The notes under the pieces: model-generated | What the model saw: only the letters and a program-made list of their open reading frames with translations | Databases searched by the model: none | Told to the model about the DNA's origin: nothing | Translations under genes and position numbers: made by a program | Source of the DNA: Trichoplusia ni | Lineage: Eukaryota > Arthropoda > Insecta > Lepidoptera > Noctuidae | Assembly (NCBI RefSeq): GCF_003590095.1 | Contig: NC_039500.1 | Coordinates: 1,426,001 to 1,490,000 of the forward strand | Length of the DNA: 64,000 nt | Direction: 5' to 3' | Part shown: one piece after another, positions 21,688 to 34,360 of the stretch | Numbering within the stretch: position 1 is the first letter of the stretch | Layout: the number at the start of each line of letters is the position of its first letter

Positions 21688-24163
21688 TTTTTAGATTTTT
21701 AAAATATATTTTCTTTAACGAGAAGATATAATTATGCATACGTATTTACCTTAATGAAAAACCAAAATAGGATCTAAATTATTTTGCATTCAATTAGTCA
21801 ATTGTGAAAATCTAAACTGTCTAGCTATAACTGTTCATGAGATACAGACGAACGAAAAATAGTGCCTTTTAAACGAATTCGTTTTACTCTTTTACTACCG
21901 AATCCCAAAAAAGTTAAGTTTTAAATAAAGGTATTTCAATTGATCCAAAACAATTCTATTTACAATCGTTTGAATTGTTTCGCTTTTGTTATTAAACTGA
22001 ATTTGTTAACAAGTTTTAGTTAGTTCTGTTGAGTTGGTAAGTGTTGTTCATGAATACTTTGTTTGTGTTTATATTATCATGCAAAGCTTTTAATTGTGGC
22101 ACAAGTTAAATTATCTTTTATTTTAAGTAAAATGATTTAGGTTTTATTTTGTTCATGACATAACATTTGATTCATTTTTTCTCTTTTGCGAATATTCGCT
22201 TAATTATTTTCGCTTTTTGTACTAAAACTAACTATTATGAGAAGATTTCATCCTGGTTTGTAATTGAGATTTTAGTTTTAGATTCTGTAAGTAAGCTAGA
22301 AGTAGCAATTCCATTTAACGCCTTTCACCCATACAGGTATTTTTAGAAAGCATTAGAAACTTAATCTAATATTATTACCCGAAAGTAGAACCAGGTTCTA
22401 TACAAAAATGCTTCATTTCGCCATTGCCTTAAGTCGATAGTATTGGCAGCAAATATACATCATCTATGAAAATTTCAACTGTCTAATTACCACAGTTTAT
22501 GTGATACAGCTTGGTGACGGACGGGCAGACAGACAGATCTATAATAAATCAACGGTTAGGCAGTTCTACCACGGTTCATGATATCATGCCTGGTGACGGA
22601 CTGTCAGACGGCGCAGCTTCAGTTATAGTGCTTTTCCCTTTTGCTGAAGTATCCTAAAAATTACCACCACAATAATCCAAATAAATGTCTGCATTACAGC
22701 ATGATGTCAAAATACTCATGCGTACAACGCACATCCACAATATAATATTGAGATAATATTACTACTGTTCCGTATCCCTTTTTCCGTAAACGTTTACACC
22801 ATACGGTCGTGGTTAGGAACAGGCTTGACGGACAGACACATGCCACTCATATATAATGGTAAATGGATTTATGGTAGAACAATAAATGCGTTGTTCGATA
22901 ACGTCAGAAGTAACTGGACTGTTTAATTTTATTTACATTTGACTCCGTTGCTGGGATCCCTCTTCAGCCATGATTAATTCTTATATGGCTAGTATGACAT
23001 GAATCTAGGTGCAAACAAGAGATAGAGATGAATAGAGAATAGACAAGGACAGAGTCGAGTTGCTCCCGCCATGTAGTCCCAGTTCGCTGAGTGCTGATTG
23101 CCCTCTTTTTCTCCTCTGGAATCCACTGCGTTGTTGTACATATGTCAGAAAATAGATAACCATGTTGACAAAACATCTATATTTGGACCAAGAAGAATAT
23201 AGTTCAACGTTTACACCCCAAAGAAAAATATTTAGCGACCTACCAACGAGCTATATTGGGGACTTTTTTACTGATGTTAAGACTTCACTCCGATTTAGTA
23301 AAAAAAGGTGAAAAGGAAAGTCAAGATCCACTCCGTTCTACTGCACTAACCGCCGCGTTAGTGGAAAGACACAGTTAAAAATCGATAAGTTGAAGTTAAT
23401 CTCCTACGGTGACCACTACAATTTGGAGATACATTAACATTTTTAGGTCGACCTAATTCTAAATTCGGTATTGAAAGTTTTCTTTGCATAGTACATTCGA
23501 AATTAGGTCAGCAACCTTCCAACATAGTCAGCTTATAAACTCAAATTTCAGTCGACAACAAGCGATAAAGCTTACACGTGGACACAAAAAACAACACCAG
23601 AGCCTTTATGGTCATCGTTCCAGAGTAAAATGATATAAACAACGGGTTTTCTGCTGACCCAGCAGTCGTTGGCCACCGTAATGGTCTCGCGGACGCCCAA
23701 CAATTTGCATATCGTTAAAAATCCGCGCATTTGAATTTTATTGATACTCTTAATGGGAGTGTACGTCATTTGTCACCATAGCTGTTCCGTATAAAGGAAC
23801 GTTGAATGAAAATGTGGTTTCATTTCACGTTTTATGTCAGCCGGTTATTGCAGGGTAATTTTTTATATGAGTTAGCATAAAATGGTATAAATATGCATAA
23901 ATGATTTCAGAAAAAAAACGTTCTGAATTTTGTTGCCGAAAAACAAAGAAAAAATATTAGTTAGTAAAACTAATATTCAGCCAATAACAACTTCTGTTCT
24001 TTGGCTCGAACAACGAAAAATCTTTTTTGTCTTCACGGACTTACAAAAGGTCGTAAACTATTATTATAATTATTTTTAAATCGCTGTAATTTACGTAAAC
24101 TAATATATTTTGATAACAATGTGTCAAGATGAACAAGGTCTTATAGTGACACACACACAACTA
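21688..24163. other. Non-coding stretch with dispersed repeat fragments
   Basis: 22,468-22,545 carries AATTTCAACTGTCTAATTACC then GATACAGCTTGGTGACGGAC, a dispersed family also at 26,596 and 41,893. The minus-strand frames at 22,964-23,176 and 23,572-23,769 have more varied composition than the surroundings, but I cannot assign them to any family. Confidence 0.45.
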
Positions 24164-24296
24164 TCTATATTACTATAATAAAGGCCAAAGTATGGTCTTT
24201 ATTTCTGTATGTCCATCTTACTACTTCACAAGTAAAACACTCAATCAATTTGAAAAAGCGGCTTCCAAACGAGAGGGCGTTGCTCGGCGGGCCTAG
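24164..24296 (+). mobile_element. Possible short Helitron derivative
   Basis: A TCTATATTACTATAATAAAGG start follows an A, like the 5' end of the other Helitrons. The first CTAG followed by T downstream is at 24,293-24,296, after a GC-rich stretch. The internal sequence is not clearly related, so this is tentative. Confidence 0.35.
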
Positions 24297-25878
24297 TTTA
24301 GTCAGTAAGAGTCTGACACTCTCAGACCTCAAACTCAGACCCACTCAGTCCTAAGAGAAGGTAGGTGTTGAAGAACATTCCGCCAAAACCTCAAAAAACC
24401 GCGAAGCAACAGATCCATAGGAGACAATTCACAAATTAGGTCAAAATTCAAATTTCATTTTTCGAATGAAATGGTCAATGTGCCTGCGGTTAGAAATTTG
24501 GTCAGCAAATAACTAAACGTATGGAATAGGCATAATTACCACAGATTAAACATTGACGTTGATAGATAACCGCATTGTGACGAATCGGTGATCGTTGCTG
24601 GAGCACTATTACAATAATGTGAAGTCCTCAATGATTATGGACAAGTATGCTGTCCCTTTTTTTTACAATTAGAATATAATATAATATAATTTTTCACATT
24701 TTTTTAGATTTTGGAAGCACAGTGCGTTTTTGTTAGTTCTGAAGAAGCTTAAATGCCCATCTTCAGTTGACTATAATTTGGTCACATAATCTCAGCCCGC
24801 AACACACACAACTGTGCGAAGCCAAACTGAGTTACTACATCACACAATTTAAATTCCCTTTATTAATTAATCTAATTTGTTACAACAATTGAAGACAGAC
24901 CCGCGTGCATTATATTAGACTATAAATACTGCGTGCTTGGCGACCAGCCAGTGGAACGTCACAGCGGTTTTGCTACCGAGATGAGGTTACTGCTAGCTCT
25001 GACAGAATCTGTATTGTATAGAATACTGTTTATTGCATATTTAGGACATATAAATTAATTTTACTGTTCTGGTGAATGTCGGGCGTTGACCAGACTCTTT
25101 TGTTCATATGTCTTAGAAGTGGAGTAAGTTCGAGAGATCTTAAGAACTGGTAGATGGATAGCTTATAAGTGAAAGATATGTAATTATTTGCGGAAGAAGT
25201 ACAATTTGCTTGGTGGACGATTTTGTTAAAGGTATCTTTGTCGGTGCGTTAGACGCTGTATATACCTTTTTGGTTTTGAAGATGAGGTTACGTCAATTTC
25301 AATGATACATTATGGGTAAAAATTACTGAAAATAATGAAATGTTATGAAAGAGAAAATAAAACATCGAGAATCGCAATATTTCGTATTTGTGAAAGATTT
25401 TTCTCCACTACTTCTAAAATGAACTTTATGATTTACCAAATTATAGGTGGGTTTCGAAAAGCAATAAAATTGCTGGTAAGACTTTGTATTAATCAACACG
25501 AAACAGTCATCGTGTGATTGATCGACTGCTATCTCAATTCAAAAATCATTATTACATATCTATATTACGTAAAATACTATTTTTTACGCAAAAATAAATT
25601 ATTAACTCCTGTAATAAAGCAGATACGTTACTCACAGTACAACTATTGATTCAATAGCAACAATACTCCTTGGTTCACTCGAGTGCCCTTGAGAAAAGCA
25701 AGGATATCACGATCCAATAAAAAATGTACCTTCAGCCGTTAATAATATACCTGATTTTCGCTGTTAAGGGAAAGCTGAAAATATGTCAAAAGATATTGTC
25801 ACATTTTGTTACAGGTGTAAAAAGATCTGTGCTTTTTATGCTTATTACGTAAAAATATTTGATTTCTTATCTGCCATA
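24297..25878. other. Non-coding stretch
   Basis: A fragment with GTCAGTAAGAGTCTGACACTC at 24,300 is an inverted relative of the piece near 18,020. Otherwise no gene or repeat is recognised. The 60-codon frame at 25,335-25,517 is unsupported. Confidence 0.5.
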
Positions 25879-26140
25879 TCTTTACTAATAAAAAGCTTGT
25901 TTGTTTGATCGCGCTTATCTCAGGAACTACTGGTCCGATTTGGAAAAATATTTCAGCAAGAGATAGCTCATTTGTTCAGAAAGTTTATAGAATGTATAAT
26001 CACGCTATGATTTAGAGAAGCAGAGCAGTATTGAAATATATTACAAAAACAGAAAGGGTTAAGTGTAATTCAACCGATTTTAAAAAGCTCCTAATTTAAG
26101 TCGTCTTAACCACGCGAACAAAGTCACGCGCAATAGCTAG
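25879..26140 (+). mobile_element. Non-autonomous Helitron, copy 3 (262 bp)
   Basis: It starts TCTTTACTAATAAAAAGC after A, contains the GTTTGTTTGATCGCGCTTATC and CAGGAACTACTGGTCC blocks of the family, and ends CACGCGAACAAAGTCACGCG then CAATAGCTAG before T. The hairpin has several substitutions, so it is older than copies 2 and 4. Confidence 0.8.
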
Positions 26141-26811
26141 TAAAAACATAATCATACATTCACATTTTAGGTTCCGACAAAAAAGTATTTTAGAAAAAAA
26201 TACTGTCATTTTTTTTTCTCACCGTAATAAAATTGCATATAACAGCGCAGTCATAACAAAACCAGCAGCTATCTGGCCTTTCAATCTAATACCTATTACA
26301 ACGCTCACAGCACTACATATCCGCCGACACGGTGTGATTTAACACGTGAATAAACAAAAAGCAAATAAAACAGAGCGACACTATTTCCCTGGTGCAAAGA
26401 ATACGCAAAAATGACAGATAAAACACTAGTCAAATGCCAGTTAGACTAGCCACTGACGGTTCCGTACAAATACGTTAAGGAAAAAAATGGTTGCCCATCA
26501 TAAATGGAGTCAACATTTTTAAGTGCCAAACGTGGCTTAATGTCGATTGTTTTCATTATTTGTTTTATAGTGGCAACCGAAACACAATATCTGAGTCAAT
26601 TTCAACTGTCTAGGTATCACGGTTCATGAGATACAGCTTGGTGACAGATGAATACAATAAGAGACAGACGCCGGACAAATGGGCAGTAACCAGCCGGAAA
26701 AGCGGTGCCTCAATTTCTAGTGTTCTGTTTCGATATTTAGTAATAAAATAAATAAATAATAAATGCGGACAACATCATATACCTACATTGTTCTGAACCC
26801 AAAGTAAGTTG
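26141..26811. other. Non-coding stretch with a dispersed repeat fragment
   Basis: 26,596-26,680 holds TTTCAACTGTCTAGGTATCA then GATACAGCTTGGTGACAG, the dispersed family also seen at 22,468 and 41,893. No gene. Confidence 0.5.
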
Positions 26812-26957
26812 CTAAAGCACTTGTGCTATGGAATTCAGATATACAGACAATGTAGAAATGTGAATTTTTACACTGACGCGACCGGGGATCGAACCCGGGA
26901 CCTCAGAGCTAGTGACACCTTGAAACCGGTGCGTACGCCACTCAATCACGGAGGTCG
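26812..26957 (-). repeat. tRNA-derived SINE with well-kept tRNA head
   Basis: On the minus strand the head starts GACGACCTCCGTGATTGAGTG, has a TTTCAAGGTG anticodon-arm-like part, a long variable-arm-like part, and the T-arm CCGGGTTCGATCCCCGG (5-bp perfect stem, 7-nt loop), about 26,885-26,901. GACGACC could partly pair with GGTCG at the end of the head. The body follows with AGTGTAAAAATTCACATTTC. The long variable arm points to a Leu- or Ser-type tRNA ancestor. It is a SINE rather than a tRNA gene because the A box is altered and an unrelated body follows directly. Confidence 0.7.
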
Positions 26958-27779
26958 TCAAAAGTAGTAACTTAATGTTTTTTCGTCGTATAGTCGTAAT
27001 TTTTTTTACTCTATAAATACGGGACCCTAAAAATAACAAGCATCTGTACGATAATAGTATAGACGTGACAGTTGTGTTGGAGACTCGAATTTTGATGAGG
27101 TGGTGTAACAATCAGTGTAGCCTGCACCGGCGGACCATACCGCAAATTATTATTTAATCTTCGCGATAGTTAGGCTTAGGGCTGGCACTTTCGAACTTAA
27201 ATATTTTTTATAAGCACCAGAAATAAGTTATCACGTTTCGTAAGATACAGCCCGGTGATAGACGGACAGATAGACTGGCCTCGGAGTTTCTGTCATATTT
27301 AGTTTTTTTTTTGTATAGCCTGCTTTTGATCCCACTGCTGGGCAAAGGCCTCCACCTAATATTTAGTATGTTGTCTCAAAAATTTTGCCTCCAAGCAAAG
27401 CATTGCGTTGTTGAGACCGGATGGCCAATTTAAATCTCGCAATATAAATTTTATTCTCCAGAAAACTTGTGTATTGAATATGAATGAAGACAACTGAAGT
27501 GGAAATGTAAGCGCGAAATATACAGAACATGCAACATCTCGAATAAATCATGTAAAACTTAAAATTATGTGACAGGTTATATGTACCAGGGTATATGTAC
27601 CTACATACGCAAAAGAATATAGTCAATTGAAGTTCTGGGTAAAACCTGTAAATAATCAGTGATTTTATGTATTTTTACATATCTCATTGTCTGTCTGTTT
27701 CACTGTCACACAAATTAACCGATGCCTCTTTTATTTTTCCTTTAGGAAAACGAATCCCACTTAGAGGAAATTAATCCAT
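26958..27779. other. Non-coding stretch with LINE-tail-like piece
   Basis: 27,320-27,358 has GATCCCACTGCTGGGCAAAG, a motif often seen at LINE 3' ends, and just before it a fragment with GATACAGCCCGGTGATAGAC. The 87-codon minus-strand frame at 27,363-27,626 is unsupported. Confidence 0.45.
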
Positions 27780-27885
27780 GTGTCCAGGTTTCACAAACAT
27801 TCAAATCACATGCACAAAAGCTTGCCCTACGCGGGGATCGAATCCGCGACGCATCGCGTTTAGTGGGTTTTTTGGTAATGACTGC
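27780..27885 (-). repeat. tRNA-derived SINE fragment
   Basis: On the minus strand, GCGGATTCGATCCCCGCGTAG is the B-box arm and the body has TGTGCATGTGATTTGAATG, the same tail motif as the copies at 2,577 and 62,820. Confidence 0.6.
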
Positions 27886-28629
27886 AGTCAATTTTCTGCA
27901 GTAAATATTCGCACGCACACATAAAACTGTATAAAACTTAATATACTCAACATTTTGCTACCAAATTGCCGTACGTAATTGATTGTGAATTGAATATTAT
28001 GGTATCATAACGAGTAATGATTGGTATTTGTTCGTAATATTTTATCTCATTTTACTAATGAGATTTTGCAACCAGTTAGTATCCAGCATTTTAAGTTTTA
28101 TTAAGCGTATAAACAAATATTAAATTCATTGAATATTTCAGCACCTGACATTCTAATAAAAAAATCTAAATAATGACAGTGAGACCGGTTACGTTAAGTG
28201 TTTTCTGTATGATAAATAGACCTTCAAGGAAATTACGGAATATTCTCAAAAAGAAGCAAAATGATCATCAATTCATAAAATCAAATTTCATTTCGGTATA
28301 TGTTTTAATTACATCCACAAAAACGGTAAACTTATTAACTACTTGCTTGACAGCCAGACTAAACTGAAAAAAAATAACACAATTCTAAACATAAAATAAA
28401 AAGCCTACACTAAAAACCGAGCACCATTTATCAACACCGTGGCAGCCCTGCGCCAGATAAGGCACGTCCATGAAAGCATAAAACTCACAATTAATAAATT
28501 ATTAGCGACCGCTTTGCACAGATTTTAATTACAGCATACGGAATCATAGTGTTTATTTTACATTTGTATGTAAGTGTGAATACGTGTTTGTATGAGTAAA
28601 GCTGTGTGTATACTCAGCACTGGGACATC
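27886..28629. other. Non-coding stretch
   Basis: No gene or recognised repeat. The 64-codon frame at 28,173-28,367 is unsupported. Confidence 0.5.
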
Positions 28630-28710
28630 AGCTCAAAGCTTGTTAGCTCAGTGGTTTGACCGATGGACTGCGAATCAAAGGTCGAAAGTTCGGTCCAGAC
28701 ACGCACCAAA
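28630..28710 (+). repeat. Decayed tRNA-like SINE head
   Basis: TTAGCTCAGTGG is a good A box (about 28,644-28,655), and GGACTGCGAATCAAAGGTCG resembles an anticodon arm. The B-box region reads AAGTTCGGTCC and is damaged. It is therefore a dead copy, not a tRNA gene. Confidence 0.6.
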
Positions 28711-29095
28711 ACCTTTTCTAATTTAAGCATCACAATAAGCATCACTTGCTAATAACTGGTGAAGGTTACCAGCACATCTGAGAGTTTTTAGGTTTGTATT
28801 AGGGCACGTCTGAGTAAGGGGCAGATTAAAATTCCTGACACCAGATTGTACATCAACTGTACGAAAAGAACGAGCATTGCCATGTAATGTAACCGTCGTG
28901 CGAATGCTCGGCGCTCGGTTCGACGTAATGCAGCAAGTGTCAATTTACTTTTAACATTTCACATCATATTTGTTATAGTTTTGAAAACCGCAGTGTATTG
29001 CTCGCGCAACAATATGTAATAACTCGTAAAATTTGGTTAACAAGCGGCGGTTTCGTTAAGTTGTACACTACAATATGACAAAAGCTTTTGATAAT
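28711..29095. other. Non-coding stretch, probable SINE body at its start
   Basis: The first 100-150 bp may be the body of the SINE above, with ACTGGTGAAGGTTACCAGC. The rest is unassigned. Confidence 0.4.
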
Positions 29096-29097
29096 TA

Positions 29098-29195
29098 CTT
29101 TAACGGATTTTATCGCGGTTTAATTTAAAATTTTAGTTCCCGACGTTTCGACACCTTGTCTAACATTCGCGTAAACCTAAAAAACCACTATGACA
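29098..29195. repeat. Rearranged copy of the 9.3-kb foldback element
   Basis: It has one arm (TTTAACGGATTTTATCGCGG), then part of the spacer in the flipped sense (GTTCCCGACGTTTCGACACC), then the same right flank GTCTAACATTCGCGTAAACC as at 9,426. The second arm is missing. Confidence 0.65.
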
Positions 29196-31238
29196 AAAGC
29201 TCGTTGTTCTGTTAACGTCTACACTCACCTTTACGTATCATTAGTATCAACACATCCTTTTAACGGCTCACGTAAATCATTTTAGTAATAATTGAAATAG
29301 CAATGTAACAATTATTGTATTGCGTTTTTTTTTTTGCTTTGGAAAATAAGATAGATGGCTCTGAGCATTGAATGTCACTAGGAATTCTAATCCTTTTTTC
29401 TTAGGTTTTATAGCTCAATGCGAATTGCACTTTTACGGTTCTGTTTACGTATCGCTTGTACAAATGGAATAGTTTACTTAGAGAAAATTAAAAACTGAAA
29501 ATATATGTTTAGTTTTCTTTAATAAAATCACGGAGTTTTAGACTTAATAACCATATTATGTTAATAGCTGTGGTCAGTATCTATAACTGGCGATATTGTT
29601 ACTTCTTTATTCTATAAGTTAAAAGTCAAAAGGTCTATACAGTTAACCTGAGTACTAGGCATTCATCCTAGGCATTTGCCTTAAGTCTATATGCCTCTCA
29701 AACTTTAAATAAATCAAATTGTTCTATACTTCTTATGACATATAAAAAAGCAATAGAATATACCTAGATTCAATTTCTATCAAAAAAGTCTTAATAACCA
29801 CAAATCGATTACAGCGACATTACCTGAAAAAACCCCGTTTAAACCCCTATCGAAATCTAAACTTTGCTGTTTGCCAGCTATTCTAATATACAAACTTAAG
29901 CAGAGCTATAAATTACAACCCTTTGAGTTATGTGTACTTATATAACCTAATATGGGCATTAACGTAGGGGTTATTTATTGAGAGGGATTCGTGAGGGACT
30001 CTGGCCGGCCTACATTGAGATAAAGGTTGAGGATATTGGAAAAAAAACATTATTTAAAGGAAATCTTTTTGTTTAAAGGTTTTAAAAACATAATTTCAAA
30101 TACAGTCTTCAAAGCTTTAGGAAGAAAGGAACTGTATTTTGATAGTAACTGTCGTGAGAATGATTCATTATTAAATGATGTAACGGTTTACTCACGCGTA
30201 TTTATCGGGGTAGCCCGACTAGTTTCGGACCAGAAAGGAACTGGCTCAGTGTAAGCCACTAACATCACACGTCATGATTTTTATCGATATTTTATAAGAA
30301 CTATGTAGAATGGGACCACAATTGAGATTTGATTAAAATATTTAACTTGTCCGTATCAAGTAGATTGCAAAAGAAAATACGAATAACTATAAAATGTATG
30401 TAAGATTTGAATAGTATTAAACTGAGTGCTAATAAAATCATTCGAGTAAAATAAAATAAATAGAAATAATTAACGTCACACGAGCTTTTAACGTACTTCA
30501 TCATCATCAATTATTGTTTACGCGACAAAAACAAACATACGTGGAAATCTATCTGACGGACTAGTTGGATTCAAAACGAATACACATTTCATGACACTCC
30601 GCGTTTATCTCTGCCTAAAAAAACACTACATGTAAAAAACAAAAAAAATCAATAAATTTTAGATAATTAATTTCGTAATTATCTTTCACAGGCCAAGTAC
30701 TGTGAGATTTAAAATCTTTCACAGAAGTTATCACTCTTATTTCTTCTATGACAGTTTCACGCCTGAAAATACTGTCGGACTGAGAAAAGGCAAAAAAAAA
30801 ACGTCGTTGAGTATATTTTCACGAAGCAAATGTTTTTGGTCAAAGAATAAGTGTTATCATTCGACATAGCCGTGTTGCCAGTCTTTTGGGCACGGTTCCA
30901 ACTGACAGCAATGAGGAAGGAGGTTACATCACTTTTTGTATAAGATATCTCTTATTCAGTTATGCCTACGGTTTAAGCATACCAGATATTAGCAGAAAAG
31001 CTATTGTATTTTATCTGTATTGGTAAGAGGAAATAGCTGTGCCTTTTAATTTTCTATTTGTAATCTTAGAAGTTACAAAAATGCAATTATTCATCTGATG
31101 TCTCCTTCAATTATGAAAAAACTGAACTAAATACAATTATTGGTTAGTTTTGGTTTTAACTACTTTAAAAAAAAGTGTATACTTAAAATGTTTGTCCGTA
31201 TTATATGATGCAATACGGACTAAAAAAAACGATAAAAT
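29196..31238. other. Non-coding stretch
   Basis: About 30,187-30,250 contains CACGCGTATTTATCGGGG then CCCGACTAGTTTCGGACC, a dispersed repeat also at about 35,225, 43,965, 48,430 and 55,430. No gene seen. Confidence 0.5.
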
Positions 31239-31680
31239 ATGCTACATTCAAGTCTAATGTTCACATTACAAAATAGGATTACAGAAACTGGCATCGCAGC
31301 AAAGCTTTATGAAAATACCGGGCCGAGTGAACTACGGGAGCCAGTAAACAAAAAGTATCAAACAATATTAAACTCGGCGACTGCCACAAGGACCAACGCA
31401 CCAACAATAACGCCAAACTTTAAGTGTAAACAAAGTCACTATTTTACGTGTTCTGAAAGCCCAGTTAGCAAAACTGGTACAAAACATTTTCGAAAATCAA
31501 TAATTAAAAGTTTCGCCATACAAAAACTTGGTCCAGATAACTTTGTAGTACATTTTGCAATGGCCGCCACCTCGCTCCCAGATTTGCATAAAGTTTTCGA
31601 AGAGAAATAAAAAAGGGAGACGAAAAAGCTGGAATTATTTCCTGCAGTTCACCCGTAGTCGCCTAATTGAGTGAGTCTAC
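31239..31680 (+). other. Unassigned complex island with a 123-codon frame
   Basis: An open frame of 123 codons (31,239-31,610) ends at TAA, and the complex sequence continues to about 31,680. Composition is more balanced than the flanks, with few long A- or T-runs. I recognise no domain in the protein, which is rich in Lys, Thr and Ser. The part from 31,550 has GGCCGCCACCTCGCTCCC and ATTTGCAT, the octamer bound by POU factors, which could instead mean a conserved regulatory element. No initiator or splice site is convincing. Confidence 0.3.
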
Positions 31681-33215
31681 AAACAGGCTACAGTAACAAC
31701 GCTTAGCAGTATTGTTTTCACGAGTTCGTAATAACAAGTTCTTTGAAAAAGCCGTCGTAAATGAGGACAATACAGCCTTGAAGTTCAACGTGCAGGAAGA
31801 AAGCGCTTTACGAAATTATTAAGGTGGTGCACTAAAAGAAATTCAAAGTAGTAGAGGAAACTTGAACAAGCTTAAAATTCTAGTTTATACGGCGTGAAAA
31901 TGGACTTTTATGGAGTTTAAATTTATTTAGAGCGGTGATCTAATGAAACAGTTTAATTATAGCGATGGCTTTTAATGTAATAAGTCCAGTAAATCTCTGG
32001 AGGATTAGGCTATTTAGAACTAGCCTTCACTTATAGTACCTACCTACGTGACCTTTACCGTAGGGTGGCCCCTAGACGACCAATTGTTATGCATTGCAAC
32101 AAATTGTGCAATGTTATTTAACGTGGACTTCATTAAGAAAATTGCGCAATAGTTGAGCTGGTTGAAATTTTAATGGAGCATAGTTTTTGTTCGTTTATTG
32201 TCAATATTAGTCCATATTTTTTAGACCGGGAAAAACAATCTCAATTTGCAACAAAAGATGCATAACAAGATTTCTGTTCTCAAGATCCATTAGAATCTCA
32301 TTTACCTAACCTAACATACGTCTATTGTTTCTTATTACCATATCCTTTATGGCAAAGCAGCCCAAGAATCCTTAGACCTGCCTCCTCAAATTATTAAACA
32401 ATATTATTCAATAACCACAGCATAATGTAACCAAACACTCCATTTCTACCTGACCCTCGACACACTTACATTATGTACCAGAATGTAGCAAAATTTAGGG
32501 TTAAACACGCCTTTAAAGTTATATACCCATACAATTTCTACAAAAGCATAACAAAAGCTGATTTAACGGCTACTATTTAACGGGAGAATATTTTCCTACC
32601 TTAATTAAGAATATGTAATGCGGGAGTACAGGTTAATCTTTTCGGGTTAACGTGAGTACATAGTGTTGCCCGGTAGAGGGCGGTGTTGGCTGTCAACCGT
32701 CGTCATGCTTCATGAGGTCACGTAGATATGGATATGGTACGCTTACATTTAAAATGTGTGAATTGGTGTAGGTTTACATGGTTAGGAAGAAAATTAGCCT
32801 GTTTTAAAAGACGTAATTGGAAAGACGTCGTTCTGTGATTTTTAACACGCTTGAGTTCTCTTTTTTTATTACAATACAGGATGATTTTTAAATTACCTAG
32901 ACACCAACTATTAGCAACCTTAATCAATTGATTTTTAAATAAAGAGGACCAAAAGTGAATTACTTGTCATAAGAGTAATAAAATTCGTTGTAAAATCTTT
33001 TTAATGATCACCTATGCGATGTTTTAATTTTTTTCTGCTTCTCTCTTGTGTTGAATAAGAATGATACTGCAAACTTACCTGAAAGCAAAAAAAAAGAAAC
33101 ATTACAATGGTGTTTACATAAACAACAGATATAGGTACTATATATACAGATCTACAATAATACTACGTACTAATAGTATTCGGAGTAGGTATAGTTTGTA
33201 AAGGAATGACTTCCT
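31681..33215. other. Non-coding stretch
   Basis: No gene or recognised repeat. The frame at 32,718-32,927 on the minus strand is unsupported. Confidence 0.5.
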
Positions 33216-33227
33216 TTAAACATAATT

Positions 33228-33376
33228 CATCATCATCATCATCGGCCTCGCCTTTTCCCAACTATTTTGGGGTCGGCTACCAGTCTAAACGGTTTCAGCT
33301 TTCAGCTAATTACCAGTGTTTTACAAGGAGCGACTGCCTATCTGAACTCCTCAACCCAGTTACCTGTGCAACATGA
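33228..33376 (-). mobile_element. 5'-truncated LINE tail with (GAT)n end and 12-bp target duplication
   Basis: TTAAACATAATT flanks the element on both sides (33,216-33,227 and 33,377-33,388), a perfect 12-bp target duplication. The minus-strand 3' end is a (GAT)n tract, as in RTE-type LINEs. The body (CCCAACTATTTTGGGGTCGG, CAGTGTTTTACAAGGAGCGA) matches the copy at 40,303. Only the 3' end was inserted, so there is no coding sequence. Confidence 0.7.
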
Positions 33377-33848
33377 TTAAACATAATTATTTTATTAATA
33401 ATTACTATTACCAATAGCCCTGAGTTGTACCTCCCTTTATTATAGTTTCATAGCTATTGCTCTTCAATAAAGTAGGAGTGGAGGGGAGGAAAGGACTTTG
33501 TTTTCAGCACTTGAATTTATCACTGGGATGGAAATCCATACTTAAAATAATATACACACAATAATACGCTATTAATTAGAAACATGCTCAGAAAGTATTG
33601 TAACAAAACGTAGTGTTTTTCCTCCTGTAGACATTTTCCGAGTGGTCTTTCGAACCCTCACCGGCCTGCCTTCTCATTCAGCTGATGGGCATACATGCTG
33701 CTCGGTCAGCCGGGGCCGAACAAGTAAAACGCTTTTAATCGATCAATGTCAGTGAAAAAACTGCCTTTGTCTTTGACAAGCAATAGGGACAAAATTACAG
33801 ATAAGTTGCTATAGAGGCTATAGTTAAATACTCCCTAATGATGTTTTA

Positions 33849-34042
33849 AAAACGAAAGATTGTGTGTATGGATGTTTGTTCCTCTTTCACGCAAAAACCA
33901 CTGTACGGATTTAGATGAAAAATGGTAGAAAGATAGTTTAAACCAGGATTTACACATTTATACAGGCTAGTTTTATGCCGAGTTTATTTTATCGTAGGAT
34001 CATTTTCAATTTGTAACGGGCGGGCCCGCGGTCAACAGCGAG
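33849..34042 (+). mobile_element. Decayed Helitron copy of the GATGTTTGTT type
   Basis: It contains GTATGGATGTTTGTTCCTC, CTTTCACGCAAAAACC and CACTGTACGGATTT, close to the 5' part of the element at 34,361, and ends near GCGGTCAACAGCGAG, a degraded form of the usual terminus. Both ends are worn. Confidence 0.5.
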
Positions 34043-34360
34043 CACACAGATATTTTTAGAACGGTCATCCTAAACCACAAATTATTTGAAAATATACCAA
34101 TACGATGAACCTATTAAATAAAGAACTAAGGCCAAAAATATATACTATTGAATATAAAGCAGAAAAACTGTAATTACTGATCCAACAAAAAGTATTATCC
34201 GAATACCGGTTAATGAGCAGAAAATGCACAATCCTTGCAGTACAATATGATTAATTAGGGATCCTACTTGATTCGTCGAAAGTTCATTTCTGCTTTATTT
34301 AATGAAATGGGAGAAATATTTTATGTCCCCCGAGTTTTTACGTGACGTGTGTTTATCAAA
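34043..34360. other. Non-coding stretch
   Basis: No gene or recognised repeat between the two Helitron copies. Confidence 0.5.

Noticed and set aside
26812..26957. Functional tRNA gene
   Set aside because: The T-arm is perfect, but the A box is altered and a SINE body follows the head directly.
28630..28710. Functional tRNA gene
   Set aside because: A good A box but a damaged B box and no closed acceptor stem.
32303..32316. Telomere-type (CCTAA)n repeat
   Set aside because: Only two units, a chance match.
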